From the NCBI GenBank assembly GCA_964548165.1, contig CAZJQD010000019.1, positions 1 through 64,000 on the forward strand: a stretch of 64,000 bases of DNA. The letters are read 5' to 3'. The DNA is from CAZJQD01 sp964548165 [NCBI: uncultured bacterium]. GTDB taxonomy: Bacteria > UBA8481. Below, in pieces: positions 56,549 through 64,000 of the stretch. Under the pieces are notes generated by a model. That model was not told the DNA's origin. It worked only from the letters and a program-made list of their open reading frames with translations, and did not search any database. A program made the position numbers and the translations under genes. How positions within the stretch are numbered: the stretch's first letter is position 1; the number at the start of each line of letters is the position of its first letter.

Positions 56549-59236
56549 GTGAAAATTCCCGGGCTCACCAATCGCCACCGCATCCTGCTCTACGCGGTGA
56601 CGGCCGTGATCTGCCTGGCCGCCGCGGCGTCACAGTACGAAATTCGCTCCGATCAGTTCGGCCCCCTGGCCCGGGCCTACATCGAGAGCCTCGTTGACCG
56701 CCGCATCGAGGTCGGCGACGCCTCCTTCACCTTCTGGGGCCGTGTGACACTGCGCGACGTCCGGATCCTCAACCCGCCCGGCAGCGCCTCCCCCTATCTC
56801 GTCGAGATCCCGCGCTTGCGCTTCTACCTGGGCATGACCGGCGGCGAGACCAGCGCGTTCCGTCCGACCAGCATCAGCATCGAGGATGCGGCCTTCTCCT
56901 TCGAGCGACCGGACACCGGGCTCTGGAACACGGACCGCATCTTCGTCGCCAAGCCCCCCCGCCACGATCACCCGACCTTCACGCTCCCCATCACCATCAG
57001 CAACGCCGACGTCTTCTACCGGGATTCCCAGGTGGGGAGGTCCGGGATTGCCCTCCATCTCGAGGACGTCGACGCCAACTTCACCGTCATGTCGGACGGA
57101 TCCGAGATCAAGAACTTCCTCCAGACCGAACCCGTCGCACTGGCTGGCGGCGGCGACATCCTGCTGGCCCTGCGTTCCCACCCGAACGCGCGCCAGGTCT
57201 CCGCGACGCTCCAGCTCCGCGGCGCGGACATCCGCTCGCTCCGGCCCTACTATGACTTTCTCTCATTCCTGGAATTCCGATCCGGGCGTGGAACCGGCAC
57301 CTACCGGCTCGATTTCGTCGGAGACACCTGGGCAGGACAGGCGGGGATCGATGTCACCGAGGCCGATATTCACCATGCCGCCTCCGGAACAGACTTCAAG
57401 GGCGCGGCCCCCCGCGTGGCCTTCCGCGTCGAGGGAGACAGCGAACGGATCACGCTCAAGGAGCTCAACGTCCAGTGGTACCGCGCCGCGATCACCGGCC
57501 GCGGGTTCTTCGCGACGCGGCGCGCGACCCGGCCCGAGGCCGATGTCACCCTCACGACATCGCAGGCGCGGGCCGAGGACCTGGCCTTCCTGCTCTGCGA
57601 TCCCGCGTTTCGTCCCACCGGCACCCTCTCGGGAACCTGCCGGCTGTTGACGCCTCCGGGCGGCGTCTCACGCTACGAATTCGCGATCGATCTCACGCCC
57701 AGCGCCATCCGCTACGGGGAGATCTTCCAGAAGCCGGCCGGCGTCCGGGGCAGGCTGGAGATCGCAGGCCGGTTCGGCGGCAAGCCCGAGAAGCTCGCGT
57801 TCGTCGTGGCGGAGACCCGGGGCGAACTGGTGCCCGAAGGATCCACGTGGATACTCAATCTGCCGCGGGCCCGGGGCGAGGATCTGCGCAACCACCTCAC
57901 CAGCCTCGCGGACCAGCCCGAGGTCAGTCTCTCGGGGACCGTGGCCGCCCGGCTACGCCTCGGAGGCTCGGGTGCCGTGAGCGGAACGGTTGATCTCACG
58001 GACGCCGCCCTCGCCCTCGGCGATGCCGCGGTTAAACCCGTGGGCATGGTCGCCAAGGCAACGGTCGAGGCCCAGCTCCGTCCGGACGGATGGCGGATCA
58101 CGGACGGAGACCTCCAGGTGCGCTCCAGCCGCCTGCACGTCGCCGGCACCTGGACGTCCGAACTCGCCTTGTGGACGGCGACGGTCGCCCAGCTCTACGC
58201 CGACGACCTCTTCGCGGTCCTGCCCCAGGCCGCGGCGCGCGTCAGCTCCACCGTCATGTGGTCCGGACCGCTCCAGGGCCGTCTCGATTGGAAGCGGCGC
58301 GGGCGGGCAGGCGGTGAGTTCACCGCCAACGTCGACCTGACCCCGGTCGCGCTGGTCATCACGGGCGCCGGTCGTAAGCCCGCCGGGATCGCCGGCGATC
58401 TCAGGCTCACCGGCGCCGTCGACAACGGCGTCCTGCGCGTCGCCGAGAGTCGCCTGCGGCTTCAGTCGACGACCCTGACGGCGACCGGCGAGCTAGGCGG
58501 TGGGGGCGTGTCGCTGACTTTGCGCGGGCGTAGCACGGGGCTCGACGGGCTCAAGAACTTCCTGGCCGATTCCTTCTGGAGCGGTCTCGGTCAGCTCGAG
58601 ACCTCCGGCAACGGCGACGTGGAGATCACCGTGCAGGGTCGAGGCGGCATGACCACGATCCGAGCCGACCTCGTCGCGACCTGGGCCAGGCTCAGCTACG
58701 GCGACACGTGGTTCAAGCCGGCTGGAGAGTCCCTTCGCGCCCACGCCCTGATCGTGCAGATGCCGGAACTGACGCGCGTGGAGAGGCTCGAGATTGTCCA
58801 GGGTGCCTCGTCCCTGGTCGCGGCCGGGACGATCTCGGCCGGACGACCCGCCGCGCTCGACGCCACCGTCACCGCGCAGATCGACATCCCGCGCTTCATC
58901 GCGCATGCCCCGGGACTCTCGCGTGTCGTCATCGAGCGCCGCAACGCGGCGGAGGCCCTCCAGCTCATCGCCGACGCCGACGATCGCGCCACCCTCAACT
59001 GGAAAGCCACGGGCACGTTGGAGGAGCCACGGCTCGACCTGGCCATGCGCGAGATCGTCGGTCGCGCCGTCATCAATACCATCGCCCGCCAGGTCCGGCG
59101 CTTCGCCAGCATCATCACGGCGCCGGTCACCTTCGGGTTCGAGATCATTCGCCCGAGGCCGGAACGCTCGGATAGCGAGAGCGCCACGGGAACACCCAGC
59201 CGCCCAGCCCCCCCTTCCCGGTCCGGTTCCCGCTGA
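56549..59236 (+). CDS. AsmA-like envelope protein
   Basis: 895 residues from GTG. One N-terminal membrane segment (RILLYAVTAVICLAAAASQY) and a long periplasmic part built of repeated beta-strand blocks such as GRVTLRDVRILNPPGSASPY, and RVESTLQLRG-like and LTGAVDNGVLRVAESRLRLQ stretches, the AsmA/DUF748/TamB style. Such proteins are thought to move phospholipids between membranes or help outer-membrane assembly. Ends with a Pro/Ser/Arg tail. No partner gene adjoins. Confidence 0.8.
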   Translation: MKIPGLTNRHRILLYAVTAVICLAAAASQYEIRSDQFGPLARAYIESLVDRRIEVGDASFTFWGRVTLRDVRILNPPGSASPYLVEIPRLRFYLGMTGGETSAFRPTSISIEDAAFSFERPDTGLWNTDRIFVAKPPRHDHPTFTLPITISNADVFYRDSQVGRSGIALHLEDVDANFTVMSDGSEIKNFLQTEPVALAGGGDILLALRSHPNARQVSATLQLRGADIRSLRPYYDFLSFLEFRSGRGTGTYRLDFVGDTWAGQAGIDVTEADIHHAASGTDFKGAAPRVAFRVEGDSERITLKELNVQWYRAAITGRGFFATRRATRPEADVTLTTSQARAEDLAFLLCDPAFRPTGTLSGTCRLLTPPGGVSRYEFAIDLTPSAIRYGEIFQKPAGVRGRLEIAGRFGGKPEKLAFVVAETRGELVPEGSTWILNLPRARGEDLRNHLTSLADQPEVSLSGTVAARLRLGGSGAVSGTVDLTDAALALGDAAVKPVGMVAKATVEAQLRPDGWRITDGDLQVRSSRLHVAGTWTSELALWTATVAQLYADDLFAVLPQAAARVSSTVMWSGPLQGRLDWKRRGRAGGEFTANVDLTPVALVITGAGRKPAGIAGDLRLTGAVDNGVLRVAESRLRLQSTTLTATGELGGGGVSLTLRGRSTGLDGLKNFLADSFWSGLGQLETSGNGDVEITVQGRGGMTTIRADLVATWARLSYGDTWFKPAGESLRAHALIVQMPELTRVERLEIVQGASSLVAAGTISAGRPAALDATVTAQIDIPRFIAHAPGLSRVVIERRNAAEALQLIADADDRATLNWKATGTLEEPRLDLAMREIVGRAVINTIARQVRRFASIITAPVTFGFEIIRPRPERSDSESATGTPSRPAPPSRSGSR

Positions 59237-59698
59237 GCGAGACGATCGGTGGGCCAGACGGCCACGGGCCCTCTGCCCGAGTAATCCACAGCATTACTCC
59301 GCCAATGCCAGTCGTCCACGACGCATCCAGAAATAGTACCACTATTTTCCTATTTTACCCCTTGAAGAGAGCACCAGATTGATACTATATATTCGTTAAC
59401 ACTTAACTTAGCGACCGACCGGGTCCTAGCGTCCCGGGTACACGGTTCGGAAGGGGCGGCGCAAGCTGCCCCTTCTCCCGTTAAAAGCGATGCCGAGAGA
59501 AGACACGCAGGAACCACGAAGGGATGCGAATGACCGCGGATGAGACCAAGAGCCGACAATCGTGCAAAGCAGCGCGAACTCTTCACAGGACGCGATCCCC
59601 GCGAGTCCGCCGTTCTTCTTGTTTGCTGACCTCATTTCGTGTTTATTCGTGTCCCCCCGTGGTTGATGCATTCTCCACGATATTTTAAGGAGCGTTCC
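59237..59698. other. 462 bp gap: AT-rich island, inverted repeat and dispersed-repeat remnant
   Basis: No gene is seen. 59320-59420 is AT-rich for this genome and holds AAATAGT-ACC-ACTATTT (59331-59347), a perfect 7 bp inverted repeat. TATATATT near 59384-59391 could be a promoter core. From about 59490 to 59670, CCACGAAGG-type words and a roughly opposite arm resemble the intergenic repeat near 14.7 kb. Shine-Dalgarno TAAGGAGCG for mrp ends it. Confidence 0.55.
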
Positions 59699-60775
59699 AT
59701 GCCCGTTACCCAGGAAGCCGTACTCGCCAAGCTCGCGGAGGTCATCGATCCCGAGATCCATCGCGACATTGTCTCGCTCGGCATGATCAAGAACCTCGTC
59801 TGCGAACCCTCGGGCCGCGTCGCCTTCACCGTCGAGCTGACCACGCCCGCCTGCCCGCTCAAGGCGCAGATCGAGGCCGATGTCCGGGCTCGTCTCGCCG
59901 AACTCCCGGGCATCACCGAGGTCGCGTTGACCATGACCGGCCGCGTCGCCAAGCCCACCCCGGCCAAGAACGCGATCCCCGGCGTCTCCCACATCATCGC
60001 GGTGGGTTCCGGCAAGGGCGGTGTCGGCAAGTCCACGGTGGCCGTCAACCTCGCGATCGCCCTGGCCCGCGACGGCGCCTCGGTCGGCCTCCTCGACGCC
60101 GACATCTACGGCCCCAACATTCCCACCATGCTCGACGTGCACGCCCCGAAGGCGGTCGAGAACGAGACGATCGAGCCCGCCGAGATCCATGGGCTCAAGG
60201 TCGTCTCCATGGGATTCTTCCTGGATCCGGCAGAACCCGTGATCTGGAGGGGACCCATGCTGCACGGCGCGATGCGCCAGTTCTTCCAGAACGTGTCATG
60301 GGGCGAGCTCGACTACCTCATCATCGACCTCCCGCCGGGCACCGGCGACGTCCAGCTCTCAATGGCCCAGATGGTTCCCGTCACGGGCGCGGTCATTGTC
60401 TGCACGCCGCAGCGCGTCGCCCTGGAGGACTGCCGCAAGTCGGTCGCGATGTTCCGCAAGGTCGAGGTCCCGATCCTCGGCATCATCGAGAACATGTCGT
60501 TTCTCATCGCCCCGCAGAGCGGCGAGCGCGTCGATCTCTTCGGGGCCGGCGGCGCCGAGGCGGCGGCGGCGGAATGGAACGAGCGCTACCTGGGCGCGCT
60601 CCCGATCGATCCCCGCATCGCCCAGGGCGGAGACTCCGGGCGGCCCGTCTCCCTGGGCGACGACGCCTTGGCCGACGCCTTCCGCGTCGTGGCCCGGCAG
60701 GTGGCCGGCGAGGTCTCGCGCCGAGCCCTCGCGCGCCCCCGCGAGATCAGCCTCGACGGCTTGATCCTGCAGTAG
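59699..60775 (+). CDS. mrp: Mrp/ApbC-type Fe-S carrier ATPase without the CxxC
   Basis: 358 residues. An N-terminal MIP18 (DUF59) domain (about 1-85, with TTPACPLK) is joined to a P-loop ATPase: deviant Walker A GSGKGGVGKSTVAVNL near 100, LLDADIYGPNIPTML, and LIIDLPPGTGDVQLSM. Normal Mrp proteins carry a CxxC after IENMS that binds the bridging 4Fe-4S cluster at the dimer interface; here this reads ENMSFLIAPQSGERVDLFG, so both cysteines are gone. TAAGGAG precedes the ATG. The protein may have another role or depend on other ligands. Confidence 0.92.
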   Translation: MPVTQEAVLAKLAEVIDPEIHRDIVSLGMIKNLVCEPSGRVAFTVELTTPACPLKAQIEADVRARLAELPGITEVALTMTGRVAKPTPAKNAIPGVSHIIAVGSGKGGVGKSTVAVNLAIALARDGASVGLLDADIYGPNIPTMLDVHAPKAVENETIEPAEIHGLKVVSMGFFLDPAEPVIWRGPMLHGAMRQFFQNVSWGELDYLIIDLPPGTGDVQLSMAQMVPVTGAVIVCTPQRVALEDCRKSVAMFRKVEVPILGIIENMSFLIAPQSGERVDLFGAGGAEAAAAEWNERYLGALPIDPRIAQGGDSGRPVSLGDDALADAFRVVARQVAGEVSRRALARPREISLDGLILQ

Positions 60776-60848
60776 GCCTCGCCCGGCTCGTCCCGACCTC
60801 TTAACCCGACCCCTTAAAGCGCCGGCGGCAGCCTCTGCAATTCCACCG

Positions 60849-61841
60849 CTACAATTCCAGCGATGGGTTCGCGCTCTCGTCGCGGGACATCGGGCGCCCT
60901 GCGCCGACGCGCGCGGCCACGGCGATCATGGCGGCGTTGTCCGTGCAGAAGGCGGGGCGCGGGACCGCGAAGCGGACGCCGGCCTCGGAGCAGATCCGAC
61001 CGAGCCGTTCCCGGAGAAGGCGGTTGGACGCCACGCCGCCGGTCAAGAGAAACCGCTCCGGCCTGCGCTCCTGGATCGCTCTCTTCACCTTCTCCGCCAG
61101 TGCCTCGACGACCGCATCCTGGAAGGACGCGGCCAGGACGGCGGCACGACGCGCATCGGGAACGCCGCCGGCGAGCGCCTTGCGTAGTGCCGTCTTCAAC
61201 CCCGAAAAGGAAAAGTCCGGCGAATGGCGCATCACGCCGACCACCAACCGCTCCCGTTCCTCCCCCGCCGCCTCGGCCGCTCGCGAAACCGCGGGACCGC
61301 CGGGGTAGCCAAGCCCGAGAAGGCGCGCGGCCTTGTCGAACGCCTCGCCGGCCGCATCGTCGACCGTCCGCGCCAGGATGCGGTAAGCGCCCGGCCCCAC
61401 CACCTCCACGAGCGACGTGTGCCCGCCGGAGACGATCAGCGCGAGGTAGGGTGCTTGCCAGCCCGGGTCCTCGAGGAGAACGGCGTGCAGGTGCCCGGCG
61501 AGGTGATGCACGCCGAGGAGCGGCAACCGGCGGGCTCCGGCATAGGCCTGGGCGAACTGCACGCCCACGAGAAGACTGCCCACCAGCCCGGGACCGCGCG
61601 TCACGGCGACCGCCTCCGGCTTCACGCCCGCCGCCAGCGCCTTGCTTAGCAAATCCTCCACGAGTTCCGGCAGGACCTCGATGTGCCGCCGCGACGCCAC
61701 CTCGGGAACGACTCCGCCGAACGCCGCGTGCTCATCCACCTGCGAGTAGACCTCGTTGGCCACGAGCGCGCCGTTCGCATCCAGGACCGCCGCGGCCGTT
61801 TCGTCGCAGGAGGTCTCTATCGCCAGGAGCGGGACGGTCAC
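60849..61841 (-). CDS. tsaD: tRNA N6-adenosine threonylcarbamoyltransferase
   Basis: 330 residues from GTG 61841 (AAGG upstream); the frame extends further but the family begins at PLLAIETSCDETAAAVL. It adds the threonylcarbamoyl group in t6A37 of ANN-reading tRNAs. The metal His pair is in GVHHLAGHLHAVLL and the ASKHA nucleotide fold in LIVSGGHTSLVEV and FLLTGGVASNRLLRERL. It follows ctpA by 85 nt. Confidence 0.96.
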   Translation of the reverse strand: MTVPLLAIETSCDETAAAVLDANGALVANEVYSQVDEHAAFGGVVPEVASRRHIEVLPELVEDLLSKALAAGVKPEAVAVTRGPGLVGSLLVGVQFAQAYAGARRLPLLGVHHLAGHLHAVLLEDPGWQAPYLALIVSGGHTSLVEVVGPGAYRILARTVDDAAGEAFDKAARLLGLGYPGGPAVSRAAEAAGEERERLVVGVMRHSPDFSFSGLKTALRKALAGGVPDARRAAVLAASFQDAVVEALAEKVKRAIQERRPERFLLTGGVASNRLLRERLGRICSEAGVRFAVPRPAFCTDNAAMIAVAARVGAGRPMSRDESANPSLEL

Positions 61842-61926
61842 CGGTGAACCTTGCCGATCATCGCCCCCGACCACCGGGCGGGATGCCGTCCCGCTCAAGG
61901 CCGGAATCTCCTGGCCGACCCCGGGT

Positions 61927-63339
61927 TCAGCGCGCGGTGAGCGATTCGGAGGCGCTGAGCACGTTGAGCGCCTTCTGGAGCTGGGGATCGAGATGCGGCA
62001 CGAGATAGAGCCGGCCGTCATTGCGCCGCGCCAGCTCGATGACGAGACGCCGCTCCAGGGTCGCCCGCGAGACCGTGATGCCGGCCGCCTCGACCAGTTC
62101 CATCAGCCGGTCGACGTCCGCGGGAGTGTACGTCCGTCGGCTCCGCGCGAAATCGCGGAGCACGTCGGTATCCCTCAGCGCCAGGAGCGCCTGCTGATCG
62201 GAGTCGGAGATCGGCAGAGCCTCGACGATCAGGCCCGTCTCCGGCGTGATCCCGATCTTGTGGATGGAACGCCCCGACGGCGTGAAATAGCGGGCCGTCG
62301 TGAGCGCGATCTTGGAGCCGTCCGGGAGATTCTCGACGGTCTGGACCGACCCCTTGCCATACGTGCGCGTGCCCACCAGGACGCCGCGGCCATGATCGCT
62401 CATCGCGCCCGCCACGATCTCGCTGGCGGATGCCGAGCCGTTGTCCACCAGGACGACCAGCGGGAGCTTTGTATGAAAGCCCGCCGGCGAGGCCCGAAAC
62501 GACTGGCTCTGCCGAGGATCGCGCGCGATCGTGGACACGATCACCCCGCTCTCCAGGAAGCGATTGGAGACGCCGATGGCGGCGGTCAGGACACCGCCGG
62601 GATTGCCGCGAAGATCGAGCACGAGGCCCTTCACGCGGCGCTGCTCGAGGTTCTTGAGCGCGTCGTCGAGCTCCTCGACGGTCCGCTCGCTGAAGTCGGA
62701 GATGCGAACATAGCCGTAGCCCTGGAACTCCGTGAAGCGCACGGACTGGATGCGGATGACCTCGCGCGTCAGCGTGAACGGGATCGGCTCGGCCACCCCG
62801 CGCCGCTCGACGTGGATCAAGACGTCGGTCCCGACCTGGCCCCGAAGGAGCGCCACGGCATCATCGAGCTCCATGCCCTCCGTGGACTTGCCGTTGATGC
62901 GTACGATGGCGTCCCCCGCCTCGACGCCCGCTCTCCACGCCGGCGATCCCTCCAGGGGCGCGATGCAGGCGACGCGGCCGTTCTCCATCCCGATGTGGAT
63001 GCCGATGCCGCCGAATTCGCCCTGGGTGCCCTCGACGAGCTGTCGCGCGTCCTGGACCGGGAGGTAGCGGGTGTGCTGGTCATCGAGCGACGCCAGCATC
63101 CCGCGGATGGCCCCGGCGATGAGCGCGTTGGGATCGAGTTTGGTGGTGTCGACGAAATCCGCCTGCACGATCCGGTAGGCCTCGACGAAGATCGGTATCT
63201 CCCGTAGCGCCGCATCGGCCTCGGTGGCGGCCGCGATGGCCGGCAAGGCCCGCGTATCGGTCAGTTGGAAGCTGATGAGCAGGGCGAGCGCGATGGTCGC
63301 TAACAGGAAACCGGGCTGGCGAAGGGGCGATGAGGTCAT
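61927..63339 (-). CDS. ctpA: C-terminal processing protease (S41 family)
   Basis: 470 residues. Signal anchor near residues 10-30 (GFLLATIALALLISFQLTDT). The PDZ domain covers about 100-180 (GIGIHIGMENGRVACIAPLE). The catalytic Ser is in DNGSASASEIVAGAM (about 304) and Lys in TYGKGSVQTV (about 328). It trims periplasmic proteins from the C-terminus. TAGAAT ends 9 nt before the ATG and no Shine-Dalgarno is seen. The C-terminal 100 residues are a family-typical helical cap. Confidence 0.95.
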   Translation of the reverse strand: MTSSPLRQPGFLLATIALALLISFQLTDTRALPAIAAATEADAALREIPIFVEAYRIVQADFVDTTKLDPNALIAGAIRGMLASLDDQHTRYLPVQDARQLVEGTQGEFGGIGIHIGMENGRVACIAPLEGSPAWRAGVEAGDAIVRINGKSTEGMELDDAVALLRGQVGTDVLIHVERRGVAEPIPFTLTREVIRIQSVRFTEFQGYGYVRISDFSERTVEELDDALKNLEQRRVKGLVLDLRGNPGGVLTAAIGVSNRFLESGVIVSTIARDPRQSQSFRASPAGFHTKLPLVVLVDNGSASASEIVAGAMSDHGRGVLVGTRTYGKGSVQTVENLPDGSKIALTTARYFTPSGRSIHKIGITPETGLIVEALPISDSDQQALLALRDTDVLRDFARSRRTYTPADVDRLMELVEAAGITVSRATLERRLVIELARRNDGRLYLVPHLDPQLQKALNVLSASESLTAR

Positions 63340-63418
63340 GATGAGCGTATTCTACCAGCAGTCGGGCGCGGGCCGAAACACCTAATCAGGGAACCGCGGT
63401 CCCGGCTGGAGTCTCGAT

Positions 63419-63637
63419 TCAGGTCATCTCGTCGCGCTTCTGGCGGATGGCCTCGTGGAGCGACTTCATCTTTCTCACGGCAACCTCGAAGCAGAACTCC
63501 AGGTACTGTTCCGGCGTCCGAAAGAGGCTCCCGCCCCTCGACGCCGCCAGCATCGCGGCCTTGATCTCCTTCTCCGAGAGGATGTTCTTCACGAAGTTGT
63601 CGCGTTCCTGCGGCGTGAAGGCCTCGTAGTCGATCAT
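63419..63637 (-). CDS. Small hypothetical protein
   Basis: 72 residues from the ATG that overlaps the gloB-like stop (ATGA). Charged and probably helical: IDYEAFTPQERDNFVKNILS, SLFRTPEQYLEFCFEVAVRK, then a basic end. No family is recognised. Coupling to the hydrolase gene suggests joint expression. Confidence 0.65.
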   Translation of the reverse strand: MIDYEAFTPQERDNFVKNILSEKEIKAAMLAASRGGSLFRTPEQYLEFCFEVAVRKMKSLHEAIRQKRDEMT

Positions 63638-64000
63638 CCGCGAAACCCGTCGCGCAGCACTCTCAGCCGCGCAAAGAGGGCGGTCGGGTCGCCCGACACG
63701 GCGCCCGTCTTCGCCGCGAGTATCTCGCGCAGTCGAGGATCCCTCACGCGCAGAAAGGGATTGGTCCTGCGCTCCAGTCCCAGTTCTCCCGGGACCGTGG
63801 GATGGCCTTCGGCCAGCCGAGCGCGGCAGTTGGCGAACTGCATCATCACCGCCTGGTTCGCGGGTTCGAGTTGAGCCGCGAACCGGAGGTTGCGCTCCGT
63901 GTACTCGTGGCCGCAGTAGATGCGCGTGTGATCGGGGAGGCACAGGATATGACGGTCGATGCCGGTGAAGAGGTCCTCCGCCGTTCCCTCGAAGATGCGT
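63634..64000 (-). CDS. gloB: Hydroxyacylglutathione hydrolase-like protein, C-terminal part (cut by window edge)
   Basis: Only the last 121 residues are seen. RIFEGTAEDLF, LPDHTRIYCGHEYTERNLRF and PGELGLERRTNPFLRV match the end of glyoxalase II, including the GHEYT metal/substrate block. It hydrolyses S-D-lactoylglutathione, matching the gshA in this genome. The N-terminal metal motif lies outside the window, so activity cannot be judged. Confidence 0.88.
   Translation of the reverse strand, partial: RIFEGTAEDLFTGIDRHILCLPDHTRIYCGHEYTERNLRFAAQLEPANQAVMMQFANCRARLAEGHPTVPGELGLERRTNPFLRVRDPRLREILAAKTGAVSGDPTALFARLRVLRDGFRG

Noticed and set aside
61756-63207. A 483-codon + frame opposite tsaD and ctpA
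   Set aside because: It spans two well-supported minus-strand genes and shows no family pattern.

Overview
The window is a 64 kb piece of a GC-rich bacterial chromosome. Genes are tightly packed and mostly housekeeping, with no phage, plasmid or CRISPR block. The cell is Gram-negative: an outer-membrane barrel protein ending in Phe and an AsmA-like protein are encoded. It appears piliated and motile: there are two type IV/type II pilin-like genes with a sigma-54 type promoter, several sigma-28 type promoters, and a YjfB-like motility protein. It makes glutathione-pathway enzymes (gshA, a gloB-like hydrolase) and the F0 precursor of coenzyme F420 (cofG, cofH). The lineage cannot be fixed by eye; an uncultured Gram-negative phylum known from metagenomes is a reasonable guess.

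Layout. 1-7.3 kb (+): nitrogen assimilation (gltB end, gltD, gdhA) and a PEP/pyruvate-binding-domain protein. 7.4-9.7 kb (+): a secreted glucoamylase-family lipoprotein behind a LacI-type operator. 10.5-16.2 kb (+): a purine hydroxylase operon of the xanthine dehydrogenase family, with a duplicated truncated ferredoxin subunit, followed by an 8-oxoguanine deaminase-like amidohydrolase. 16.3-18.8 kb (+): a glycogen-debranching-like protein and a small protein. 18.8-28.99 kb (-): two pilins, ppdK, then dapF, a heterodimeric ABC exporter and gshA. 29.2-30.3 kb (+): transaldolase. 30.4-35.2 kb (-): tRNA-Gly, an HU-like protein, a YjfB-like protein, a CBM48-MBL fusion, hemA, a cysteine-desulfurase-like gene and a small protein. 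35.5-38.4 kb: a dNMP-kinase-like gene (+) meeting a Wzc-type tyrosine kinase (-) head to head at shared stop codons.

38.5-45.1 kb (-) is the most interesting block. It holds ndk, a small membrane protein, comEC, a triple helix-hairpin-helix (ComEA-like) protein, a membrane-anchored metallo-beta-lactamase-fold hydrolase and a double helix-hairpin-helix lipoprotein. The hydrolase domain fused to ComEC has lost its metal ligands, while the separate hydrolase keeps them. The catalytic module of the DNA-uptake channel therefore seems to have moved to a separate gene, with five helix-hairpin-helix modules in attendance.

45.3-50.6 kb (+): TerC-family protein, FtsK and a DUF2079-like membrane protein. 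50.7-56.3 kb (-): F420 precursor genes with an F420-type oxidoreductase, then a barrel protein and a FecR-domain protein. 56.5-60.8 kb (+): AsmA-like protein and an Mrp protein lacking its CxxC. 60.8-64 kb (-): tsaD, ctpA, a small protein and the end of a gloB-like gene. Several transcription-unit leaders have a -10-like hexamer 5-7 nt from the start codon and no Shine-Dalgarno, suggesting leaderless mRNAs.
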